The position numbers and the translations under genes are program-made. The notes below the pieces were generated by a model that did not search any database, was not told the origin of the DNA, and saw only the letters and a list, made by a program, of their open reading frames with translations. From the NCBI GenBank assembly GCA_947372535.1, contig CANBUA010000109.1, positions 1 to 13,921 on the forward strand: a DNA stretch of 13,921 nt, given 5' to 3'. Below are positions 1 to 5,560 of the stretch, one piece after another. This DNA is from Burkholderiales bacterium. Lineage in GTDB: Bacteria > Pseudomonadota > Gammaproteobacteria > Burkholderiales > Burkholderiaceae. Position 1 is the first letter of the stretch, and each line of letters starts with the position of its first letter.

Positions 1-219
1 CTGTTCAACGCCAGCAATGAGAAGCTGATGGACAGCCTGCAACGCATCGAAGGCGCCATCACCCAATCCATGGCGCGCAGCGACGAGCAACTGGCCTACT
101 ACGTGGCGCAGGCGCGCGAGGTCATCGACCTGAGCATCACCTCGCAGCAAGGCATCGTCGAAGACCTGCGCCGCCTGCACGGGCAGCAAGCCCCCCGGCC
201 TGAAGGGCGCGCCGCATGA
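1..219 (+). CDS. C-terminal end of a DUF802-type coiled-coil protein (5' truncated)
   Basis: The window opens inside this frame, so only the last 72 residues are visible, and the ATG at 28 is internal rather than a start. The visible part is hydrophilic and helical, with heptad-like spacing (MDSLQRIEGAITQSMARSDE, then a stretch around EVIDLSITSQQG). This is what the end of a long coiled-coil tail looks like. The assignment to DUF802 rests mainly on context. In Burkholderiales, from memory, DUF802 genes commonly sit directly before a short OmpA-domain gene and a DUF2894 gene, exactly as here. The stop TGA at 217-219 overlaps the ATG of the next gene (ATGA), which implies translational coupling. 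The function is not known. By analogy with MotA/MotB and ZorA/ZorB the full protein could be the membrane partner of the following MotB-like protein, but its N-terminus is outside the window. Confidence 0.7.
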   Translation: MFNASNEKLMDSLQRIEGAITQSMARSDEQLAYYVAQAREVIDLSITSQQGIVEDLRRLHGQQAPRPEGRAA

Positions 220-875
220 TGGCCGACCTGGACGAGCACGACGATGGCGTCGAGCAGACCGCGCCCGTCTGGGCCGTCTTTGGCGACCTGATGGCGGGCC
301 TGTTGGGCGCCTTCGTGCTGATCCTGGTGGGCGTGCTGGTGGTGCAGATGGACCTGATGACCAACCTGCAATCGGAGGTCAAGAAGCGCCAGATGGAAGA
401 GCAGCGCCGCATGGCTTTGGAAAAGGCCTTGGCCATCCCGCTGCAGAGCGGTCGCGTCACGCTCAACAACGGGCGCATCGGCATCAGCGGCAGCGTGCTC
501 TTTCCCGTCAACTCCGACCAGTTGCGGCCTGATGGCAGGCTCTTGCTCAAGAGCCTGGTGCCGCCCTTGCGCGTTTACCTGGGCGAGCGTGAGGAGATCC
601 TGATGGTCAGCGGCTTCACCGACGACAAGCGCATGCGCACCGGCAAGGACCAGCAGTTCTCGGACAACCTGGAGCTGTCGGCCCAGCGCGCCTTGACGGT
701 GACGCGCGCCCTGATCGACGAAGGCATGCCGCCGCCGCAGGTGTTCGCCGCTGCCTTTGGGGCGCAGCAACCGGTGGCCTCCAATGCCGATGAAAAGGGG
801 CGCGCCCTGAACCGCCGGGTGGAGATGGCGCCGGTGCCCCGGTCCACCAATGGGAAGCCGGCGGGTCATGAGTGA
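216..875 (+). CDS. MotB-like OmpA-family inner-membrane protein
   Basis: The protein is 219 aa, with a short acidic cytoplasmic N-terminus and one membrane helix at about residues 18-44. A coiled-coil-like charged stretch follows at 48-72, then a C-terminal OmpA/MotB peptidoglycan-binding domain at about 90-205. The OmpA signature is visible as N151-L-E-L-S155-A-Q-R158 and, near the end, GRALNRRVE (196-203). The helix entry reads VFGDLMAGLLGAFVLI. Asp24 there is placed like the proton-binding Asp of MotB and of ZorB. This looks like a stator-type subunit rather than an outer-membrane porin. The start ATG 216 overlaps the upstream stop, and a GAAGGG-type ribosome site lies at 202-207. A second ATG directly follows at 219. 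The gene runs 8 bp into the next gene. The OmpA/MotB-like assignment is firm, but the process it serves is unknown. Confidence 0.88.
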   Translation: MMADLDEHDDGVEQTAPVWAVFGDLMAGLLGAFVLILVGVLVVQMDLMTNLQSEVKKRQMEEQRRMALEKALAIPLQSGRVTLNNGRIGISGSVLFPVNSDQLRPDGRLLLKSLVPPLRVYLGEREEILMVSGFTDDKRMRTGKDQQFSDNLELSAQRALTVTRALIDEGMPPPQVFAAAFGAQQPVASNADEKGRALNRRVEMAPVPRSTNGKPAGHE

Positions 876-1527
876 GGTAGATCCCTCGCTCGATGCCTTG
901 CGCAGCCAGGGCGCGCAGCGCCTGGACCCCATGCGCTTTCATTACCTGGAGGCGCTGTCACGGCGCCTGCACGGTGCGCCTGCCGATGTGCGCGGCATCC
1001 TGCAAGCCAAGTTGGACGAGGCCTTGCGGGACTATGCCGAACGCTTCCAGCAGACGCCTCACGCGGCCAATGACGAGGTCGTGCCGCAGCGCACCAGCCC
1101 GCGTGCCGCCCAGGCCGCCTGCCTGCCTTTGGCGCAGTTGAATCGGCACATCCAGCAGGTGACGCAGCAAGCGCTTGGGCCGACTGAGCCGAGCGGCATG
1201 CCGGCCCGTCGCCCAAGCGGCGAGACGCCAGACCGCGCCGAGATGAAAAGCCTGCGCGGCTTCCGCGAGACCTGGGCCAAGATCGCGGCGGAAGATCAGT
1301 TGGACAAGGCCGTGGGGCGCGCGCCGCAGAACGCAGGGCCGCTCAACTCGCACCTGCTGGTGCTGCGCTCGCTGGCCTTGATGCGGGACCTGTCGCCCGA
1401 TTATTTGCGGCGCTTCCTGTCGCACCTGGATGCCCTGCTTTGGCTGGATCAGGCCAATGGGCCGTTCGCGGTGGCGGGCCTTAAGTCGGCCAAGCGCGCC
1501 AGCAGGAAAGACAAGCCCTCTACTTGA
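868..1527 (+). CDS. DUF2894 domain-containing protein
   Basis: This is a soluble-looking protein of 219 aa with no signal peptide or membrane helix. The N-terminal part (about 8-60, LDALRSQGAQRLDPMRFHYL) and the C-terminal part (about 126-205, starting MKSLRGFRETWAKI and ending in a leucine-rich helical stretch) look conserved. The middle (about 65-125) is a Pro/Ala/Arg-rich linker. The pattern and the position after an OmpA-domain gene fit DUF2894. The start at 868 was chosen over the in-frame ATG at 850 because it gives a tight 8-bp overlap with the OmpA stop and has GGAAG about 11 bp upstream. The 3' end meets the oppositely oriented repressor gene, and the two coding ends overlap by 8 bp (1520-1527). 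The biochemical role is unknown; presumably it acts with its two upstream neighbours. Confidence 0.8.
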   Translation: MSEVDPSLDALRSQGAQRLDPMRFHYLEALSRRLHGAPADVRGILQAKLDEALRDYAERFQQTPHAANDEVVPQRTSPRAAQAACLPLAQLNRHIQQVTQQALGPTEPSGMPARRPSGETPDRAEMKSLRGFRETWAKIAAEDQLDKAVGRAPQNAGPLNSHLLVLRSLALMRDLSPDYLRRFLSHLDALLWLDQANGPFAVAGLKSAKRASRKDKPST

Positions 1528-1792
1528 GGTAACTGCGAACCGCCGTGACCACGGCCTCGACATCCTGTTCGCGCTCGTCGGGGGCGGCATCAGCGCCCAG
1601 ATGCGCGCGGATGTGGCCCTCCAGCACCTGCGCCATCAGGCCATTGACGGCGCCACGCACCGCGGCGATTTGCTGGAGGATGGCCACGCAGTCCGCGCCG
1701 TCCTCCAGCGCACGCTCCAGGGCTTCGGCCTGGCCGCGGATGCGCCTGACGCGGGACAGCAGGGGCTTCTTGTCGTGGATGGTGTGGCTCAT
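1520..1792 (-). CDS. dmeR: RcnR/DmeR-type metal-sensing repressor (CsoR/RcnR/FrmR family)
   Basis: The protein is 90 aa, the normal length for this all-helical DNA-binding family. The family core is plain: RVRRIRGQ near residue 14 and LQQIAAVRGAVNGLM at 39-53. The N-terminus MSHTIHDKK resembles E. coli RcnR. The four Ni/Co ligand positions of RcnR are all present as His3, Cys35, His60 and His64. Position 2 is Ser, not the Pro that reacts with formaldehyde in FrmR, and residue 64 is His, where FrmR has Glu. This argues for cobalt/nickel sensing. The ATG at 1792 is preferred over the TTG at 1816 because it gives the family-typical N-terminus. A GAGG lies only 2 bp before the ATG, so the ribosome site is poor. 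The gene is divergent from dmeF and the shared operator lies between them. The family is certain, while the inducing metal is inferred. Confidence 0.92.
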   Translation of the reverse strand: MSHTIHDKKPLLSRVRRIRGQAEALERALEDGADCVAILQQIAAVRGAVNGLMAQVLEGHIRAHLGADAAPDEREQDVEAVVTAVRSYLK

Positions 1793-1815
1793 GGCCTCGG
1801 ATTTTAGTCGATTCA

Positions 1816-1838
1816 AATATACTGGGGTATAGTATATT
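1816..1838. promoter_or_regulatory. RcnR-like operator between dmeR and dmeF
   Basis: A perfect inverted repeat, AATATACT (1816-1823) and AGTATATT (1831-1838), flanks the 7-bp centre GGGGTAT. The core TACT-GGGG-TAT-AGTA (1820-1834) is 15 bp, the same length and layout as the known RcnR site TACT-G6-N-AGTA, with four Gs instead of six. It is the only such site seen in the 47-bp gap, so it probably controls both genes. It lies over the candidate -10 of dmeF, which fits repression by blocking RNA polymerase. The motif is seen directly; binding by the adjacent repressor is inferred. Confidence 0.8.
1828..1833 (+). promoter_or_regulatory. Candidate -10 element of dmeF
   Basis: TATAGT differs from the consensus TATAAT at one base. 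It ends 6 bp before the A of the dmeF ATG (1840), so a start 7 bp downstream would place the first transcribed base on the start codon. No convincing -35 box is seen 16-18 bp upstream. The element is embedded in the operator. Confidence 0.45.
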
Positions 1839-1839
1839 G

Positions 1840-2781
1840 ATGAGCGCTTCTTCCCACACGCACGTCTTCGACGATGGCAACCCGCTGGCCGAGCGCCAGA
1901 CGCTGCTGGCCGTCATCCTGACCGCGCTCATGATGGTGGTCGAAATCGGCGGCGGCCTGATGTTCAATTCCATGGCCCTGCTGGCCGATGGCTGGCACAT
2001 GAGTTCGCACGTCGTCGCCCTGGGGTTGTCTTTCGTGGCTTACGTGGCGGCCAGGCGGTTCGCCGGTCACTCGAGCTTCACCTTTGGCACCTGGAAGATC
2101 GAGGTGCTGGGCAGCTACACCAGCGCCATCTTGCTGGTGATGGTCGCCCTCTTGATGGCCTGGCAATCGTTTGAACGCCTGCTCGCGCCTTCAGCCATCC
2201 ACTATGACGAGGCGCTCTGGATTGCGTTCATCGGCTTGATCGTCAACCTGGTATGCGCCTGGTTGCTGCGGGGTGCGCATGACCACGGACATGACCATGG
2301 CCACGATCACGGGCATCACCCCGAACACCATCACCACCACGGCCATGCGGACCTCAACCTGCATGCGGCCTATGTGCACGTGCTGGCCGATGCGGCCACC
2401 TCAGTCCTGGCCATGGTGGCGCTGTTTGGCGGCAAGCTGTGGCACGCCAGCTGGCTGGACCCGGTGATGGGGTTGGTGGGCGCCGTCGTGGTGGCCATCT
2501 GGGCCTTGGGACTGCTCCGTGCCTCGGGTCGCGTCCTGCTTGATGCGGAAATGGACGCCCCGGTGGTTCAGGAGATTCGCGACGTGATGGGCAGCAGCCC
2601 CATCCCAGCCAGCATCTGCGATCTGCATGTGTGGCGGGTCGCCAAGGGCAAATATGCGTGTGTCGTGTCCTTGCTGACGCCGGACCCCGATGCCACGCCG
2701 GACGACTTCAAGCGGCAGCTGGCCATCCATGAAGAGTTGGTGCACATCTCGGTTGAGATCAACCGGGTGCCCAACATTTAG
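1840..2781 (+). CDS. dmeF: DmeF-type cation diffusion facilitator (Co/Ni efflux)
   Basis: This is a 313-aa inner-membrane exporter of the CDF family, expected to exchange cytoplasmic divalent cobalt or nickel for protons. Six hydrophobic segments are visible, and a histidine loop lies between the fourth and fifth: residues 147-169 contain 14 His. Transport-site residues show as H53-x3-H57 after D50 in the second helix (LLADGWHMSSH) and H180-x3-D184 in the fifth (HVLAD). The C-terminal ~85 residues form the cytoplasmic CDF domain (CDLHVWRVAKGKY). The start ATG 1840 has no Shine-Dalgarno sequence; a TTG at 1837 would add one residue. The gene is divergent from the RcnR-like repressor and shares its operator. 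DmeF with an RcnR-type partner is a known Co/Ni detoxification pairing in rhizobia. Zinc or other metals cannot be excluded from sequence alone. Confidence 0.92.
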   Translation: MSASSHTHVFDDGNPLAERQTLLAVILTALMMVVEIGGGLMFNSMALLADGWHMSSHVVALGLSFVAYVAARRFAGHSSFTFGTWKIEVLGSYTSAILLVMVALLMAWQSFERLLAPSAIHYDEALWIAFIGLIVNLVCAWLLRGAHDHGHDHGHDHGHHPEHHHHHGHADLNLHAAYVHVLADAATSVLAMVALFGGKLWHASWLDPVMGLVGAVVVAIWALGLLRASGRVLLDAEMDAPVVQEIRDVMGSSPIPASICDLHVWRVAKGKYACVVSLLTPDPDATPDDFKRQLAIHEELVHISVEINRVPNI

Positions 2782-2884
2782 GCCATCAGCGAAAAAAAGG
2801 CCCGCAGGCACGCCGTTTGCCCCTCTCCTTGGGTACGTCATCGACTTGGCACATCCGCCAGCCGATGCCGCATGCGGTTCAACC

Positions 2885-2889
2885 AGGAG
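2885..2889 (+). promoter_or_regulatory. Ribosome binding site that fixes the start at 2897
   Basis: AGGAG lies 7 bp before the ATG at 2897. The same frame is open far upstream, into the end of dmeF, but only the 2897 start combines a ribosome site with a signal peptide. Confidence 0.8.
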
Positions 2890-2896
2890 AACATCA

Positions 2897-3709
2897 ATGA
2901 ACACACTCATCAAAAACACCTTGGCCTTGGCCACCATGGCCGCGGCCATGCACGCTGGCGCGCAGATCAGCTTTTACGAGCACGATGGATTTGCCGGTCG
3001 TTCTTTCAGCACCGATCGCCCAGTAGAGAACTTCAAGAACCTGGGCTTCAACGACCGTGCCTCGTCCGTCCTGGTCGAGCATGACCAATGGGAGGTCTGT
3101 GAGGACGCGGGCTTCACCGGCCGTTGCGTGGTGCTGCGTGAAGGGCGCTACCCCAGCCTGTCGTCCATGGGCCTGAACGACCGCGTGTCCTCGGTGCGCG
3201 CCGTGGGCACGGACGCCCGCATTGACAACGGCCGTTACGCGCCAGCACCCCCTGCGCCCGTGGACTACCGCCGTCGCCGCAACGAGCGCCTCTTCCAGGC
3301 TGATGTGACGGCTGTCCGCGCCGTGGTCGGCACGCCTGAGCAGCGTTGCTGGGTCGAGCGCGAGAACATTCCGCGTGAACGCAGTCAGGCCAATGTGCCC
3401 GGCGCGATTGCGGGCGCGCTGATTGGCGGCATCCTGGGCCACCAAGTGGGTGGCGGCAGTGGCCGCGACATCGCCACCGTGGGCGGTGTGGTCGCCGGGG
3501 CGGCGGTGGGTGGCAACGTGGGCCGCAACCGTGGTGACAGCTACCCATCCACACGGGACGTGAAGCATTGCACGGCCGTGCCGACCAGCGCCCGCCCCGA
3601 CTACTGGGACGTGACCTACCAGTTCCGTGGTCAGGAGTACCACATGCAAACCACCACACCACCTGGCCGCACCGTGACGGTCAATCGCCAGGGCGAGCCG
3701 CGCGTGTGA
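2897..3709 (+). CDS. Secreted beta/gamma-crystallin and glycine-zipper protein
   Basis: The protein is 270 aa. A signal peptide (about 1-22, ending HAGA before QIS) is followed by one beta/gamma-crystallin domain of two Greek-key motifs (about 24-103). Each motif ends in a canonical Ca-binding signature, NDRASS (52-57) and NDRVSS (94-99). Cys68 and Cys77 could pair in the periplasm. A linker (about 104-165) contains a Pro-rich stretch and then YRRRRNERL. Next comes a glycine-zipper segment (about 169-213, GAIAGALIGGILG then GGVVAGAAVGG), of the kind found in outer-membrane-associated lipoprotein-like proteins. A roughly 55-residue C-terminal tail follows. No lipobox cysteine is seen. It should be secreted and attached to, or inserted in, the envelope. 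It lies 115 bp after dmeF and converges on the FKBP gene with a 10-bp gap. The domain assignments are good, but the role is unknown; calcium-dependent envelope stabilisation is a guess. Confidence 0.85.
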   Translation: MNTLIKNTLALATMAAAMHAGAQISFYEHDGFAGRSFSTDRPVENFKNLGFNDRASSVLVEHDQWEVCEDAGFTGRCVVLREGRYPSLSSMGLNDRVSSVRAVGTDARIDNGRYAPAPPAPVDYRRRRNERLFQADVTAVRAVVGTPEQRCWVERENIPRERSQANVPGAIAGALIGGILGHQVGGGSGRDIATVGGVVAGAAVGGNVGRNRGDSYPSTRDVKHCTAVPTSARPDYWDVTYQFRGQEYHMQTTTPPGRTVTVNRQGEPRV

Positions 3710-3719
3710 TTGATGGGGG

Positions 3720-4136
3720 TCAGCGCTCGATGCCGAGCAGCTCGACCGTGAAGGTCAGGTCGGCGTTGGGCGGGATGACTCCGCCAGCGCCGGCCGCGCC
3801 GTAAGCCGTCTTGGACGGGCATTGCAGCGTGGCCTTGCCGCCCACCTGCATGGTCTGCACGCCTTGCGTCCAGCACGGGATGACGCGGCCCAGCGGGAAG
3901 CTGATCGGCTCGCCGCGCTTGTAGGAGCTGTCGAACACCGTGCCATCAGCCAGCTTGCCTTCGTAGTGGACCTTCACGGTGCTGCTGGCTTCGGGCTTGG
4001 GGCCGCTGCCGACTTTGAGGTGCGTTACTTCAACGCCGGAGGGCAGCTTCTGCACAGCGGGTTTGGTGTCGGCATGGGCCTGGATGGCAGCCAGGCCAGC
4101 GAGGGTCAGCGCGAGAACAAGGGTTTTGGCGTTCAT
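3720..4136 (-). CDS. Periplasmic FKBP-type peptidyl-prolyl cis-trans isomerase
   Basis: The protein is 138 aa. A signal peptide (about 1-22, ending IQAHA before DTKP) is followed by a single FKBP domain (about 30-138). Family active-site residues are visible: Tyr58, Phe68-Asp69 (GTVFDSSY), Val85-Ile86, Trp89 and Tyr112. It should catalyse proline isomerisation in exported proteins. It lacks the N-terminal dimerisation domain of FkpA and Mip, so it is a minimal secreted FKBP. Cys88 (VIPCWT) and Cys106 (LQCPS) could form a disulfide after export. The ATG at 4136 has a TGAGG ribosome site about 7 bp upstream. The gene ends 10 bp from the convergent crystallin gene and diverges from yghU across a 146-bp gap, where I see no convincing promoter boxes. 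Confidence 0.93.
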   Translation of the reverse strand: MNAKTLVLALTLAGLAAIQAHADTKPAVQKLPSGVEVTHLKVGSGPKPEASSTVKVHYEGKLADGTVFDSSYKRGEPISFPLGRVIPCWTQGVQTMQVGGKATLQCPSKTAYGAAGAGGVIPPNADLTFTVELLGIER

Positions 4137-4282
4137 GGGGGGGCCTCAGTCAGTCATGGAGTTGGATGAGATCGGGCAGTGTAGTGTTTGGCGGGCAGGG
4201 CCTACGCGCCAACAGGTCAATGGCGTTTTGCTAAGGTGTGCCACCGAGCCCCAGCGCCCATCCCGCAGCACACCTTCACGCC

Positions 4283-5152
4283 ATGACCGACACCAGCCCT
4301 TACACCCCGCCCGCCGTCTGGACCTTCAAGCCCGGCAACGGTGGGCAGTTCGCCAACATCAACCGTCCGACAGCTGGGCCCACGCATGACAAGCCATTGC
4401 CCGTTGGCAAGCACCCACTTCAACTGTACTCACTGGCCACGCCCAATGGCGTGAAAGTGCCGGTGATGTTGGAGGAGTTGCTGGCCTTGGGCCATCAGGG
4501 CGCGGAGTACGACGCCTGGCTGATCAACATCAACCAGGGCGATCAGTTCGGTTCGGGCTTCGTGGGCGCCAATCCCAACTCCAAGATCCCGGCGCTGATG
4601 GATCACAGTACCAGCGGTGAGCCGATCCGGGTGTTCGAGTCCGGCGCCATCCTCTTGTACCTGGCCGAGAGGTTCAACGCCTTCCTGCCCACCGATCACG
4701 TCAAGCGCACCGAGTGCTTGTCCTGGCTGTTCTGGCAGATGGGGGCGGCGCCTTTGCTGGGTGGCGGCTTCGGCCACTTCTATGCCTACGCGCCGACCAA
4801 GATCGAATACGCGATCGACCGCTATGCGATGGAGGCCAAGCGGCAACTCGATGTGCTCGACCGCCGCCTGGCCGAGCAGCGTTACCTGGCCGGGGACGAC
4901 TACACCATCGCCGACATGGCCATCTGGCCCTGGTACGGGGTGCTGGTGAAGGGCGAAATCTACGGTGCGGGTGAGTTCCTGCAGGTGCAGGGCTACACCC
5001 ATGTCCGGCGCTGGGCCGAGGAGATCGCGCAGCGCCCCGCCGTCAAGCGCGGCCGCATGGTCAACCGCACCTGGGGCGATCCGGCCAGCCAGCTGCACGA
5101 GCGCCACGACGCCAGCGATTTCGACACAAAAACGCAGGACAAGGTGGCTTGA
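4283..5152 (+). CDS. yghU: YghU-type glutathione transferase / disulfide-bond oxidoreductase
   Basis: This 289-aa protein closely matches E. coli YghU (288 aa) along its whole length. Shared stretches include FANINRP, LPVGKHPLQLYSL, NPNSKIPAL, GGGFGHFY and the ending LHERHDASDF. The N-terminal thioredoxin-like GST domain (about 45-130) includes the glutathione-contact pair Glu119-Ser120 (RVFESGAILLYLAE). The C-terminal helical domain (about 140-265) includes the DYTIADMAIWPW stretch. YghU is a Nu-class enzyme with disulfide-bond reductase and peroxidase activity using glutathione, and is cytoplasmic. The start ATG 4283 gives the family N-terminus; an upstream in-frame GTG at 4238 would add 15 residues with no family match. 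The ribosome site is weak. The gene converges on the thioredoxin gene with only one base between the stops, so two thiol-redox genes sit tail to tail. Confidence 0.95.
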   Translation: MTDTSPYTPPAVWTFKPGNGGQFANINRPTAGPTHDKPLPVGKHPLQLYSLATPNGVKVPVMLEELLALGHQGAEYDAWLININQGDQFGSGFVGANPNSKIPALMDHSTSGEPIRVFESGAILLYLAERFNAFLPTDHVKRTECLSWLFWQMGAAPLLGGGFGHFYAYAPTKIEYAIDRYAMEAKRQLDVLDRRLAEQRYLAGDDYTIADMAIWPWYGVLVKGEIYGAGEFLQVQGYTHVRRWAEEIAQRPAVKRGRMVNRTWGDPASQLHERHDASDFDTKTQDKVA

Positions 5153-5153
5153 C

Positions 5154-5507
5154 CTAGGACGACCCGGGGCCGTCGGGCTCGGCCAGCTCGATGCGGGCCA
5201 ATGCTTGGTCAATGGCCTGCGCGTCGCCGGGGCGCACCAGCCGCGCCACCTCCTGGCCGTTGAACAGGAAGATCAGCGAAGGCCAGAGCTTGACCTTGTA
5301 GGAGCGGCCCAGCGCCCGCCCCGGGCCGTCCTCCACCTTGAGGTGGGTGATGCCCGGGTGGCGCACGAAGGCCGAGGCGATCACCGGCTGCGCCGCTTTG
5401 CAAAAGCCGCACCATTCGGTGCCGAACTCCAGCACCAGCGGGCCTTGAATGGCGTCGACCTGTTCACGGGTGGGCGGGTTGGGCGTGTAATCCATGCTGA
5501 GTGTCAT
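5154..5507 (-). CDS. Small thioredoxin-family protein
   Basis: The protein is 117 aa with a thioredoxin fold. The redox motif W-C33-G-F-C36-K sits in FGTEWCGFCK, and the conserved cis-proline is probably Pro76 in KLWPSLIFL. The motif is CGFC, not the CGPC of canonical Trx1, which usually changes the redox potential. There is no signal peptide, so it should act in the cytoplasm. A longer reading frame starting at 5750 exists, but the strong ribosome site just before 5507 and the family length fix the start here. It lies 53 bp downstream of the methyltransferase gene on the same strand and is probably co-transcribed with it. Its substrate is not evident. Confidence 0.92.
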   Translation of the reverse strand: MTLSMDYTPNPPTREQVDAIQGPLVLEFGTEWCGFCKAAQPVIASAFVRHPGITHLKVEDGPGRALGRSYKVKLWPSLIFLFNGQEVARLVRPGDAQAIDQALARIELAEPDGPGSS

Positions 5508-5513
5508 GTCGAT

Positions 5514-5519
5514 CTCCTT
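5514..5519 (-). promoter_or_regulatory. Strong ribosome binding site of the thioredoxin gene
   Basis: On the minus strand AAGGAG lies 6 bp before the ATG at 5507. It decides this start over the upstream in-frame ATG codons. Confidence 0.85.
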
Positions 5520-5560
5520 CACTGAGGGCAGCTTAGCCAAGGCGGACATGCCCCCAGGCG

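Noticed and set aside
216..1527. Calling the first cassette a Zorya defence system
   Set aside because: The OmpA protein and gene order are ZorB-like, but no ZorC, ZorD or ZorE homolog is visible and the partner gene is cut off. It is kept only as an analogy.
2278..2346. Repetitive CAT/GAC/CAC tract considered as a tandem repeat or CRISPR-like element
   Set aside because: It is the coding sequence of the histidine-rich loop of DmeF and stays in frame. There are no spacers or direct-repeat array.
2690..2896. Longer N-terminal extension of the crystallin gene into dmeF
   Set aside because: It would overlap dmeF and bury the signal peptide. A good ribosome site and signal peptide mark the start at 2897.
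4137..4282. Promoters for the divergent FKBP and yghU genes
   Set aside because: Only partial -35 or -10 look-alikes with wrong spacing were found, so no promoter is annotated.
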